NCBI RefSeq assembly: GCF_020164745.1
Contig: NZ_JAIUGV010000003.1
Location: forward strand, 62,001 to 126,000
Length of the DNA: 64,000 bases
Source: Mesorhizobium sp. ES1-4
Lineage (GTDB): Bacteria > Pseudomonadota > Alphaproteobacteria > Rhizobiales > Rhizobiaceae
Direction of reading: 5' to 3'
Shown: piece by piece, positions 25,547-35,116 of the stretch
Position numbering within the stretch: position 1 is the first letter of the stretch
Layout: each line of letters begins with the position of its first letter
Notes under the pieces: model-generated
Database searches by the model: none
Seen by the model: only the letters and a program-made list of their open reading frames with translations
Told to the model about the DNA's origin: nothing
Made by a program: the position numbers and the translations under genes

Positions 25547-26902
25547 ATGAAGAAGATGCTTTTGCTGGGCGTTGCGTCTGCCGCGTTCGCCCTGAGCGCG
25601 CCCGCGCATGCCGAACTGAAGTTCAAGCCCGGCGAAGATCAGCGCTTTCACTGGGCGAACTACGACGATCTCAAGAAAGTCGACCTCAAGGGTGAGACCC
25701 TGACCATCTTCGGGCCTTGGCGCGGCGAGGACGAGACGCTTGTCCGGTCGGTGCTCGATTATTTCTCCGAAGCGACCGGGGCGGAGGTCAAATACTCCTC
25801 GTCCGAGAACTACGAGCAGCAGATCGTCATCGACACCCAGGCCGGCAGCCCGCCGAACATCGCCGTCCTGCCGCAGCCGGGCCTCATCCAGGACCTGGCT
25901 TCCAAGGGCGTGCTGACCCCGCTGGGCGACGACGTCGCGGCCTGGATCAAGGAAAACTACGCCGCCGGCGACTCCTGGGCCAAACTCGGCACCTATACGG
26001 GCAAGGACGGCAAGTCGGGCTTCTATGCCTTTCCCTACAAGATCGACGTGAAAGGGCTGGTCTGGTACTCGCCCGACAATTTCGACCAAGCCGGCTACAA
26101 AGTGCCGAAGACCCAGGAGGAACTGGCAGACCTCGAAAAGAAGATCATCGCCGATGGCGGCACGCCGTGGTGCATCGGGCTTGGCTCCGGCGGTGCGACC
26201 GGCTGGCCGGCGACCGACTGGGTCGAGGACATCATGCTGAGGACGCAGCCGCCCGAAGTTTACGACAAGTGGGTCAAGAACGAGATCCCGTTCACCGATC
26301 CGGCAGTGGTCAACGCCATCGATATCTTCGGCAAGATCGCCACCGACGACAAGATGGTGGACGGCGGCGCCAAGGCGGTGGCCGCGACCGACTTCCGCGA
26401 CAGCCCAAAGGGCCTCTTTACCGTGCCGCCGAAGTGCTACATGCATCATCAGGCATCGTTCATCCCCTCCTTCTTTCCCGAAGGCGTGAAGCTTGGCCAG
26501 GATGCGGACTTCTTCCCCTACCCGCCTTACGCCTCCAAGCCGGAACTCGGGACGCCGCTTGAAGTTGCCGGAACGCTGGTGATGATCACCAAGGATTCCA
26601 AGGCGTCGCGCGAGTTCATCAAGTTCCTCGAGATGCCGCTCGCGCATGAATTGTGGATGGCGCAGAAGAGCTTCGTCACGCCCTTCAAGGGCGCCAACAA
26701 GGACGCCTATGGCAGCGATGCGCTGAAGAAGCAGGGCGAGATCCTGGTCGGGGCGACGACAGTCCGCTTCGACGGCTCCGACCTGATGCCCGGCAAGATC
26801 GGCGCCGGCTCGTTCTGGACCGGCATGATCGATCTGGTCGGCGGCAAGTCCGCCAAGGATGTCGCCGCCGACATCCAGAAGAGTTGGGACGCCATCAAGT
26901 AG
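25547..26902 (+). CDS. aglE: Alpha-glucoside ABC transporter, periplasmic binding protein
   Basis: Binding protein of the Agl importer for sucrose, maltose, trehalose and related alpha-glucosides. The 451-residue precursor has a Sec signal (KKMLLLGVASAAFALSAPAHA). The mature family-1 solute-binding fold includes LTIFGPWRGEDETLVRSVL, GSPPNIAVLPQPGLIQDLA and ATGWPATDWVEDIML. The ATG at 25547 is fixed by GGGAGGA seven bases upstream. The gene order aglE-F-G-A-K after a divergent aglR is the one known from Sinorhizobium. A stable hairpin follows before aglF. Confidence 0.93.
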   Translation: MKKMLLLGVASAAFALSAPAHAELKFKPGEDQRFHWANYDDLKKVDLKGETLTIFGPWRGEDETLVRSVLDYFSEATGAEVKYSSSENYEQQIVIDTQAGSPPNIAVLPQPGLIQDLASKGVLTPLGDDVAAWIKENYAAGDSWAKLGTYTGKDGKSGFYAFPYKIDVKGLVWYSPDNFDQAGYKVPKTQEELADLEKKIIADGGTPWCIGLGSGGATGWPATDWVEDIMLRTQPPEVYDKWVKNEIPFTDPAVVNAIDIFGKIATDDKMVDGGAKAVAATDFRDSPKGLFTVPPKCYMHHQASFIPSFFPEGVKLGQDADFFPYPPYASKPELGTPLEVAGTLVMITKDSKASREFIKFLEMPLAHELWMAQKSFVTPFKGANKDAYGSDALKKQGEILVGATTVRFDGSDLMPGKIGAGSFWTGMIDLVGGKSAKDVAADIQKSWDAIK

Positions 26903-26999
26903 GACCGAACGGGGCGAGCTTCGTTTCCACGCAATTCCGGGCGGAAAATCGTGACACAGCTTTCCTGGAATTGCTCTCGACCTTCCTGATCCTCCTACT

Positions 27000-27023
27000 G
27001 GGTCCGGGCTACGGCCCGGATCC
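27000..27023 (+). promoter_or_regulatory. Stable cUACGg hairpin between aglE and aglF
   Basis: A 10-bp stem (GGGTCCGGGC with its near-complement, one G-T pair) closes on the tetraloop TACG between C and G, that is cUACGg, a member of the very stable UNCG class. It lies 98 bases after the aglE stop. Hairpins here in sugar-transporter operons often protect the binding-protein mRNA end. A poly-T tail is missing, so it is probably not a terminator. Confidence 0.6.
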
Positions 27024-27136
27024 GACCGGCGGCGCACGCCGGAAGCCTTCGCGTTTCGATTGTTCCGAACAACTCGCAAGTCGGTGCACCCGACCGCCGG
27101 TATTTGCCGGCAGGTCATGCGCAGGGAGAGGGACCC

Positions 27137-28150
27137 ATGGCGGCTCAGATTTTCTCGGCCATATTCGTCATCATCATCGGCGTCGGCGGCTGTGTCGCCT
27201 ATTTTTGGGGCGCCAACAAACTGCTCGACATGACCTTCCCCTCACGCGGGGTCTCCGGTACGGCCGCCGTCAACAATCTGCGTCGGCAGGGGCTGGTGCG
27301 GCCGTGGCTGTTCGTCGGCCCGGCGCTGATCATTCTCACCATCTACCTGATCTACCCGGTGATCGCGACACTGTGGCTCTCCTTCCTCGACCGCGGCGGC
27401 ACCAGTTTCGTCGGGCTCGCCAATTACGAGTGGGCCTTGCGCGATGAGGATCTCCGACGCTCGATCCTGAACAACCTCCTCTGGCTGGCGGTGGTGCCGG
27501 CATCCTGTACCTTCCTCGGCCTGATCATTGCCGTGCTCACCGACAAGATCTGGTGGGGCACGATCGCCAAGAGCCTGATCTTCCTGCCGCTGGCCATCTC
27601 CTTTGTCGGCGCCAGCGTGATCTGGAAGTTCATTTACGAATATCGCGGCGAGGGCCAGGTGCAGATCGGCCTGCTCAACGCAATCATCCAGCACTTCGGC
27701 GGCCAGCCGCAGGTGTGGATATCGCTGCCGTTCTGGAACAACTTCTTCCTGATGATCATCCTGATCTGGATTCAGACCGGCTTTGCCATGGTCATCCTGT
27801 CCTCGGCGCTGCGCGGCATTCCGGAGGAGACGCTGGAGGCCGCGGTGATCGACGGCGCCAACCCGTTCCAGATCTTCTGGAAGATCATGGTGCCGCAGAT
27901 CTGGGGCACCATCGCCGTCGTCTGGACCACGATCACCATCCTGGTGCTCAAGGTGTTCGACATCGTGCTGACCATGACCAACGGCCAATGGAACAGCCAG
28001 GTTCTGGCCAATCTGATGTTCGACTGGATGTTCAGGGGCGGCGGCGATTTCGGCCGCGGCGCCACGATCGCCATCATCATCATGATCGCGGTCATCCCGA
28101 TCATGGTCTGGAACATCCGCCAGGCGAACAAAGAGACGGGAGGGCACTGA
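27137..28150 (+). CDS. aglF: Alpha-glucoside ABC transporter permease, MalF-like
   Basis: Membrane permease of 337 residues with six or more hydrophobic segments, beginning with FSAIFVIIIGVGGCVAYFW. The coupling loop is EETLEAAVIDGANPFQIFWKIMVPQ (near residue 230), the EAA motif of carbohydrate ABC permeases. The ATG at 27137 follows GGGAGAGGGAC. The gene ends one base before aglG starts. Together with AglG it forms the channel energised by AglK. Confidence 0.93.
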   Translation: MAAQIFSAIFVIIIGVGGCVAYFWGANKLLDMTFPSRGVSGTAAVNNLRRQGLVRPWLFVGPALIILTIYLIYPVIATLWLSFLDRGGTSFVGLANYEWALRDEDLRRSILNNLLWLAVVPASCTFLGLIIAVLTDKIWWGTIAKSLIFLPLAISFVGASVIWKFIYEYRGEGQVQIGLLNAIIQHFGGQPQVWISLPFWNNFFLMIILIWIQTGFAMVILSSALRGIPEETLEAAVIDGANPFQIFWKIMVPQIWGTIAVVWTTITILVLKVFDIVLTMTNGQWNSQVLANLMFDWMFRGGGDFGRGATIAIIIMIAVIPIMVWNIRQANKETGGH

Positions 28151-28151
28151 G

Positions 28152-29306
28152 ATGGCCGTCGCGACCGGAAATTCATTCGCCAGCCGTTTCGGCATCCACA
28201 TAGCGGTGCTGGTCTTCGTTGCCATCTGGACGATTCCGACGCTCGGCATCCTGGTCTCGTCGCTGCGTGACAAGGACCAGATCGTCGCCTCGGGCTGGTG
28301 GAATTCGTTCGCCAGTTCCAGCCAGACCGAGGCCGGGCGCCTGCCGCCCGCCTCGGCGCAGACCCAGAAGGACGGCAAGTTCGTTCTCGAGGGCAACATC
28401 TTCGGGGACAGCGCCAAGCGCAACATCAGCGCCTTCGGCGTCAAGGCAGCGGCGCCGACGGAATACCCGGCCAGCACATCGGCAGACCTCGGCGACGGCG
28501 TGACCCTGCAGGTCAATGCCGACGGCAGCTTCGTCATGGCATCGCCCAAGGCCTTCGAAGGCGATCGCGGCCAGCGCATCTACTACGCCTCGTCGGCGCC
28601 GCCAAAATTCACCACCGACAACTATCACACCGTGCTGTTCTCGGAAGGCATCGGCCGCTCGTTCATGAATTCGCTGACCGTCACCATCCCGGCGACGGTC
28701 ATCCCGATCCTGATCGCCGCCTTCGCCGCCTATGCCCTGGCCTGGATGCGGTTTCCCGGCCGGGCGCTGCTGATCGCGGTCATCATCGGCCTCCTGGTGG
28801 TGCCGCTGCAGATGTCGCTGATCCCGCTGCTCAAGCTCTATAACGGTGTCGGTACATTCTTCGGGGTGCCATCGAAAACCTATCTCGGCATATGGCTGGC
28901 GCATACCGGCTTCGGCCTGCCCTTCGCCATCTACCTGTTGCGCAGCTATATCGCCGGCCTGCCGCGCGAGATCATGGAATCGGCGCGCATCGACGGCGCC
29001 AGCGATTTCGAGATCTTCGTCAAGATCGTGCTGCCGCTGTCCTTCCCCGTGCTAGCCTCGTTCGCCATCTTCCAGTTCCTGTGGGTATGGAACGATCTGC
29101 TGGTGGCAATGGTTTTCCTCGGGACGGCGCCCGATCAGATCGTGCTGACGGCCAAGCTCAATGCGCTGCTCGGCTCGCGTGGCGGCAACTGGGAGATCCT
29201 GACGACATCGGCCTTCATCACCATCATCGTGCCGCTGATCGTCTTCTTCTCGCTGCAGCGCTATTTCGTCCGCGGGCTGCTGGCCGGCTCGGTGAAAGGA
29301 GGTTGA
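28152..29306 (+). CDS. aglG: Alpha-glucoside ABC transporter permease, MalG-like, with a large periplasmic loop
   Basis: Permease of 384 residues. After the first helix (IHIAVLVFVAIWTIPTLGIL) there is a hydrophilic segment of about 115 residues, rich in Ser, Ala and Gly and ending near NYHTVLFSEGIG. Five further helices and the coupling loop PREIMESARIDGASDFEIF follow. The long loop is much larger than in E. coli MalG and probably lies in the periplasm; it seems to be a feature of AglG-type proteins. It starts two bases after the aglF stop and ends four bases before aglA. Confidence 0.92.
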   Translation: MAVATGNSFASRFGIHIAVLVFVAIWTIPTLGILVSSLRDKDQIVASGWWNSFASSSQTEAGRLPPASAQTQKDGKFVLEGNIFGDSAKRNISAFGVKAAAPTEYPASTSADLGDGVTLQVNADGSFVMASPKAFEGDRGQRIYYASSAPPKFTTDNYHTVLFSEGIGRSFMNSLTVTIPATVIPILIAAFAAYALAWMRFPGRALLIAVIIGLLVVPLQMSLIPLLKLYNGVGTFFGVPSKTYLGIWLAHTGFGLPFAIYLLRSYIAGLPREIMESARIDGASDFEIFVKIVLPLSFPVLASFAIFQFLWVWNDLLVAMVFLGTAPDQIVLTAKLNALLGSRGGNWEILTTSAFITIIVPLIVFFSLQRYFVRGLLAGSVKGG

Positions 29307-29310
29307 GACA

Positions 29311-30975
<1,665 letters not shown>

Positions 30976-31006
30976 AAACATCTGTGGAATCACTGGGAGG
31001 GAACCA

Positions 31007-32119
31007 ATGGCCGATGTCAATTTGAGACAAGTGAAGAAGTCCTACGGCAATCTCAATATTCTCCACGGTATCGACCTCGACATCAAATCGGGCGAGTTCA
31101 TCGTCTTCGTCGGCCCGTCGGGCTGCGGCAAGTCGACCTTGCTGCGCTCGATCGCCGGGCTCGAGGAAATCACGTCGGGTGAATTGAAGATCGACGGCCA
31201 GGTGGTCAACGACGTGCCGCCGTCGAAGCGCGGCATCGCCATGGTGTTCCAGTCCTACGCGCTCTATCCGCACATGACCGTCTACGACAACATGGCCTTC
31301 TCGATGAAGATCGGCAAGGAAAGCAAGGCAGAGATCGACAAGCGGGTGCGGCAGGCCGCGGAGATCCTGCAGCTGACCAAATATCTCGACCGCCTGCCCA
31401 AGGCGATGTCGGGCGGCCAGCGCCAGCGTGTCGCCATCGGCCGCGCCATCGTACGCAATCCGAAGGTATTCCTGTTCGACGAACCGCTGTCGAACCTTGA
31501 CGCGGCCCTGCGCGTCGCCACGCGCATCGAGATCGCCAAGCTCAAGGAATCGATGCCCAACACGACCATGATCTATGTCACGCACGACCAGGTCGAGGCG
31601 ATGACGCTTGCGGACCGCATCGTGGTGCTGAAGGACGGCCACATCGAGCAGGTCGGCACGCCAATGGATCTCTACAAGAACCCCGGCAACCTCTTCGTCG
31701 CCCAGTTCATCGGCTCACCGGCCATGAACATCCTGCCGGCGACGATCGACAAGACGGGCAATCCGACCATCATCAGCCATGTCGGCGGCCGCAAGGCGAC
31801 GGTGCCGATCGCGACGCCTGCCTCGGCGAAGGCAGCAGCGATCAGCTTCGGCGTGCGGCCGGAAAATCTCGCGATCGCCAGCGGTACGGACTATCTGTTC
31901 GAGGGAACGGTCGATTATGTCGAGCAGCTCGGCGAGGTCCAGCTTGTCTATGTCGACATCGGCCGGGCCGATCTGCCGCTGGTGACCAAGCTGCCGGGCA
32001 ATGTCGAGGTCAAGCGCGGCTCGACGCTGCGGCTGACCGCCGATGCCGGCGACCTTCACATTTTCGATGCGGACGGTCGCTCCTTTGCCCTCCACGAAGC
32101 CGAAGCAAAGGCGGCCTGA
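31007..32119 (+). CDS. aglK: Alpha-glucoside ABC transporter ATP-binding protein
   Basis: ATPase of the sugar importer, 370 residues, of the MalK/UgpC type. Walker A is GPSGCGKST (about residue 38), the Q-loop is AMVFQSYALYPHMTVYDN, the signature is MSGGQRQRVAIGRAIVR and Walker B is KVFLFDEPLSNLDA. The C-terminal TOBE/MalK regulatory domain (about residues 235-360) ends in HIFDADGRSFALHE. A GGGAGGGA ribosome site precedes the ATG. It is the last gene of the agl operon and converges on the DUF680-type genes. Confidence 0.93.
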   Translation: MADVNLRQVKKSYGNLNILHGIDLDIKSGEFIVFVGPSGCGKSTLLRSIAGLEEITSGELKIDGQVVNDVPPSKRGIAMVFQSYALYPHMTVYDNMAFSMKIGKESKAEIDKRVRQAAEILQLTKYLDRLPKAMSGGQRQRVAIGRAIVRNPKVFLFDEPLSNLDAALRVATRIEIAKLKESMPNTTMIYVTHDQVEAMTLADRIVVLKDGHIEQVGTPMDLYKNPGNLFVAQFIGSPAMNILPATIDKTGNPTIISHVGGRKATVPIATPASAKAAAISFGVRPENLAIASGTDYLFEGTVDYVEQLGEVQLVYVDIGRADLPLVTKLPGNVEVKRGSTLRLTADAGDLHIFDADGRSFALHEAEAKAA

Positions 32120-32196
32120 GAGCAACCGTTCTCGACGACGCGAAGAAGGGCGGCGGGCATGGCCCCCCCCCCTTCCAGGTAGATCGCCCAGGCTGG

Positions 32197-32445
32197 TTAG
32201 TTGTTGCCGAAGAGATTGCGATCGGCACCCTGATGAGCCGGCTTCTGGACGTCGCCGGACGAATTGAGCAGCTTGTAGACGGGCGAGTCGCTGTTGCGGA
32301 TCGAACCCGTATGTGACCTATCGATACCGACAGCCGACGAAGCAGTGGGCTGATTGGCGCCATCGGAGCCATAGTTGTCACTGCCGGCGAAGGCGCTGCC
32401 GGAGAGAGCCAGAACGGTGGCGGCAGCAATGAGAATCTTGTTCAT
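32197..32445 (-). CDS. DUF680-type small secreted protein, copy 1
   Basis: An 82-residue protein of unknown function. The signal peptide MNKILIAAATVLALSGSAFA is followed by GSDNYGSDGANQ, and the C-terminus is GADRNLFGNN. Both ends match the two neighbours, while the middle is longer and different (VYKLLNSSGDV). The pattern fits DUF680, short exported proteins described mainly in Mesorhizobium. AGGAGT lies nine bases before the ATG. No catalytic residues or cysteines are seen, so a structural or envelope role is only a guess. Confidence 0.75.
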   Translation of the reverse strand: MNKILIAAATVLALSGSAFAGSDNYGSDGANQPTASSAVGIDRSHTGSIRNSDSPVYKLLNSSGDVQKPAHQGADRNLFGNN

Positions 32446-32512
32446 TTCAAATACTCCTGATGTCTTGGAATTCCACGAGCGGCGGGCAAGCCCGCCACCC
32501 GCGGACAGGCCG

Positions 32513-32719
32513 TTAACGGCCGAAGAGGTTGCGATCGCTGCCCTGCTGGACAGGCGTCTGTGTGGCCGGAGCCGACTTGCCGATCGACGCAGTGTTCGAA
32601 TTGTCGGTCGAAGTGACAGCCGCCTGGTTGGCGCTGTTGGAACCGTAATTGTCACTGCCGGCAAACGCGCTGCCGGAGAGGGCCAGGACGGCGGCGGCAG
32701 CAATGAGGATCTTGTTCAT
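32513..32719 (-). CDS. DUF680-type small secreted protein, copy 2
   Basis: A 68-residue paralog. The signal peptide is nearly identical to copy 1 (MNKILIAAAAVLALSGSAFA), then GSDNYGSNSANQAAVTSTD and a C-terminus GSDRNLFGR. It has its own AGGAGT ribosome site, and the gap to copy 1 is 67 bp, so the genes may be co-transcribed leftward. Near-identity of the first 30 residues at DNA level points to tandem duplication. Function unknown. Confidence 0.77.
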   Translation of the reverse strand: MNKILIAAAAVLALSGSAFAGSDNYGSNSANQAAVTSTDNSNTASIGKSAPATQTPVQQGSDRNLFGR

Positions 32720-32789
32720 TTTAGGTACTCCTGAATTCGTGGCATCCACCGGCGCGGCAGGTCGCCCGCCGCGAGCCGGGGATCGGCTG

Positions 32790-32990
32790 TTAGTTGTTGC
32801 CGAAGAGGTTGTAATCGGCGCCCTGGGCTGGCTTCTGAGCAACCGGCTCCGACTTGTTGGTCGAAGCGGTGTACGAGCTGTCGACGGTCGCAGCGGGGAC
32901 GGCAGTGCTCGAACCGTAATGGTCGCTACCAGCGAAGGCGCTGCCGGAAATGGCCAGAAGGGCGGCGGCAGTAAGAACAATCTTTTTCAT
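32790..32990 (-). CDS. DUF680-type small secreted protein, copy 3
   Basis: A 66-residue paralog and the first gene of the leftward trio. The signal peptide is MKKIVLTAAALLAISGSAFA, followed by GSDHYGSSTAVPAATVDSS, with the C-terminal GADYNLFGNN shared with copy 1. It is more diverged from copies 1 and 2 than they are from each other. GGAGT precedes the ATG. The upstream 510 bp has no gene and may hold the promoter of all three. Function unknown. Confidence 0.75.
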   Translation of the reverse strand: MKKIVLTAAALLAISGSAFAGSDHYGSSTAVPAATVDSSYTASTNKSEPVAQKPAQGADYNLFGNN

Positions 32991-33500
32991 TTTGGGGACT
33001 CCAGTATTTTTCCGTCCGTCTAGCGGCGTGTCTTGGGATTGAAAATCGCGTCGTTCGGACAGCCCCGATGTGGGAGAGCCCACCGGCCGTTTCCAATCAC
33101 GAAGTTGTTCCGCGTGGCCCATGAATCCACCACTTGAAATTGTACCAGAGCTTTCCACTCCAGTTATTTTTCTCTTTTATATCAGCCGGTTATGCAAACC
33201 CGACGCCTCGGCCGGCAGCCATGCCAGAGGCTCGGCGTTCACAGCGTCCTGCACGCACCGTCAACAGAAACGAACCGTTCGGTTCGATTTTAGAATCCGC
33301 TAATAGTCACTTTTTGAAACCGTTAACCCTTTTTGCCCCGGCAAGGGGGTTGAAAACGACGCCGCGAGGCTGGCGGCAAAAGCCGCTTCCAACGGCCGCG
33401 CGTTGTCGGGACGGTCGGGCCTGCGTGTCGCGCCGCATGGATGCGATGTCGCTTTCATGCCGATGTCGCAAACCTTGTCGTGATTAGATCACGCCATCTC
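32991..33500. other. Gene-free region upstream of the DUF680 trio and the riboswitch
   Basis: About 510 bp with lower GC and no convincing open frame on either strand. It should hold the leftward promoter for the small secreted proteins and the rightward promoter for the riboswitch transcript. The only clear structure is the palindrome at 33271-33286. T-rich stretches around 33165-33180 and 33308-33335 stand out from the local base use. Confidence 0.6.
33271..33286. promoter_or_regulatory. Orphan palindrome resembling a TetR-type operator
   Basis: CGAACCGTTCGGTTCG is a perfect 16-bp palindrome with the AACCG-NN-CGGTT layout often bound by TetR-family repressors. No TetR gene is near. It could control the DUF680 trio (281 bp away on the minus strand), or be a leftover of a lost regulator gene. 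Confidence 0.45.
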
Positions 33501-33670
33501 AGGTGCCGCTGCGTGACGATGGAGCGGAGAATTGGGAAGCCGGTCAGATTCCGGCGCTGCCCCCGCAACGGTGGTGGAGTTCAAGTCGCAACGGGAGACC
33601 ACTGGGCGAAAGCCTGGGAAGGTGTCGCGATGGTCCGCAGGGACAACTCCAGAGCCCGGAAACCAGCCCG
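33501..33670 (+). promoter_or_regulatory. Cobalamin (B12) riboswitch
   Basis: The conserved core blocks occur in the right order: GGTGCCGCTGCG at the 5' side, GGGAAGCCGGT...ATTCCGG and CGCTGCCCCCGCAACGGT (33534-33572), CCACTGGGCGAAAGCCTGGG with AAGG after it (33599-33622), and the B12 box AGCCCGGAAACCAGCCC (33653-33669). The leader continues to the gbcA-like start at 33801. CTGTCC at 33723-33728 can pair with GGACAG in the ribosome site (33792-33797) and competes with a CCGGC/GCCGG hairpin at 33727-33741, which suggests translational control. B12 riboswitches normally switch genes off when adenosylcobalamin is plentiful. Confidence 0.93.
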
Positions 33671-33800
33671 AGATCGCTAGAACTCGACTGATCGCGGTGG
33701 GCGGTCAAGAGGCGGATGGCGTCTGTCCGGCTTTTCGCCGGCCCGCGCTCAGTCCTTCCTCCATCACCACCAGTTCAGTCCTTGAAAATGAGGACAGGAC

Positions 33801-35048
33801 ATGGACGCGCGCAACGACATGCTGAGGCTCCTGAACAGCCGCAGACAGGGCTTTTCGCTGGAACAGCCCTTTTATACCGACCCGGACTACTTCAAGCTGG
33901 ACATGGAGCTGATCTGGTATCGCGACTGGCTGTTCATCGGCCATGATTGCGAATTGCCGAAGCCGGGAAGCTTCATCACCGTGCAGATCGGCGACTATCC
34001 GGTCGTGCTGGTGCGCGACCAGCAGGGCAAGATCAATGCCTTCCACAACTCCTGCCGCCACCGCGGCAGCCGCGTCTGCAATACGGATAAGGGTATGGCC
34101 GCCAAACTGGTCTGTCCCTATCACCAGTGGACCTACGAGCTCGACGGCCGGCTGTTGTTCGCCCGCCAGATGGCCGATGGGTTCGACAAGACCCAGTTCG
34201 GGCTCAAGCCCGTCGCCTGCGAAAGTGTCGCCGGCTATGTCTTCATCTGCCTGGCGAAGGAGCCCGCCGACTTCGCGCCGATGCGGGCGATGATCGAGCC
34301 CTATCTCCAGCCGCACCGGCTCGGCGAGGCCAAGATCGCCTTCGAGAGCACGATCATCGAGAAGGGCAACTGGAAGCTGGTCTGGGAAAACAACCGCGAA
34401 TGCTACCACTGCGCGGGAAATCATCCGGAGCTGTGCAAGACCTTCCCGGAAGCACCGACCGTGACCGGCGTGCAAGGCGCGGACAGCGATCCGGAGATGC
34501 TGGCGCACTGGGCGAGGTGCGAGGCTCTCGGCCTGCCGAGCAAGTTCCGCATCGACCCCGCCGGGCAATACCGCGCCACCCGCGCGCCGCTGCTGCGCGA
34601 CGCCCAGAGCTACACGATGACGGGCAAGCGGGCGGTGAAGAAGAACCTGTCCGACAGCGTGTCGGCCGACCGCATCGGCACGTTGATGCATTATCACTAT
34701 CCGACGACCTGGAACCATATCCTGATCGACCATGCCGTCACCTTCCGCGTGCTGCCGGTCAGCGCCACCGAAACGGCGGTGACGACGAAATGGCTGGTGC
34801 ACAAGGACGCGGTCGAGGGCGTCGACTACGATCTGGCCGAACTTACCCATGTCTGGACCGAAACCAACGACCAGGACCGCCGCATCGTCGAGGAGAACGC
34901 CTTCGGGATCCTGTCGCCGGCCTACGAGCCCGGCCCGTATTCGGAGCTGCATGAAGGCGGCGTGATTCAGTTCGTCGACTGGTATGCCCGCTTCATCGGC
35001 CCGCGCCTTGCCGATGACGGCAGGCCGGCCCTGCGCAGCGTTGCCTAG
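33801..35048 (+). CDS. gbcA: Rieske-type oxygenase, glycine betaine monooxygenase alpha subunit-like
   Basis: A ring-hydroxylating-type oxygenase of 415 residues. The Rieske [2Fe-2S] cluster ligands are CRHRGSRVC and CPYHQWTY (about residues 85-112). The mononuclear iron site is NNRECYHCAGNHPEL near residue 200. GbcA-type enzymes remove a methyl group from glycine betaine, giving dimethylglycine and formaldehyde; stachydrine or carnitine oxygenases are related alternatives. It starts 131 bases after a cobalamin riboswitch, so expression should rise when B12 is scarce. The reductase partner is encoded next, after a 68-bp gap holding a palindromic repeat. A cysteine in the iron motif (YHC) is typical of this subfamily. 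Confidence 0.85.
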   Translation: MDARNDMLRLLNSRRQGFSLEQPFYTDPDYFKLDMELIWYRDWLFIGHDCELPKPGSFITVQIGDYPVVLVRDQQGKINAFHNSCRHRGSRVCNTDKGMAAKLVCPYHQWTYELDGRLLFARQMADGFDKTQFGLKPVACESVAGYVFICLAKEPADFAPMRAMIEPYLQPHRLGEAKIAFESTIIEKGNWKLVWENNRECYHCAGNHPELCKTFPEAPTVTGVQGADSDPEMLAHWARCEALGLPSKFRIDPAGQYRATRAPLLRDAQSYTMTGKRAVKKNLSDSVSADRIGTLMHYHYPTTWNHILIDHAVTFRVLPVSATETAVTTKWLVHKDAVEGVDYDLAELTHVWTETNDQDRRIVEENAFGILSPAYEPGPYSELHEGGVIQFVDWYARFIGPRLADDGRPALRSVA

Positions 35049-35096
35049 CGCATGGCGCCCAAAAGTGTTCAGCGGTTTTGGGATTACGCCATGCGC
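35048..35096. repeat. Rhizobial palindromic element between gbcA and gbcB
   Basis: The arms GCGCATGGCG-CCCAAAA and TTTTGGG-ATTA-CGCCATGCGC pair, with only a four-base bulge, around the loop GTGTTCAGCGG. CCCAAAAGTGT...AGCGGTTTTGGG is a sequence seen over and over in intergenic regions of Rhizobiales. It begins at the last base of gbcA and forms a strong hairpin in the operon mRNA. Confidence 0.7.
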
Positions 35097-35116
35097 AAAA
35101 TGAAAAGGACAAGGGG

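Noticed and set aside
25184-27118. Minus-strand open frame continuing upstream of aglR through aglE
   Set aside because: The extension overlaps aglE and the operator region. The regulator's helix-turn-helix begins exactly at the GTG at 25183, which has its own ribosome site.
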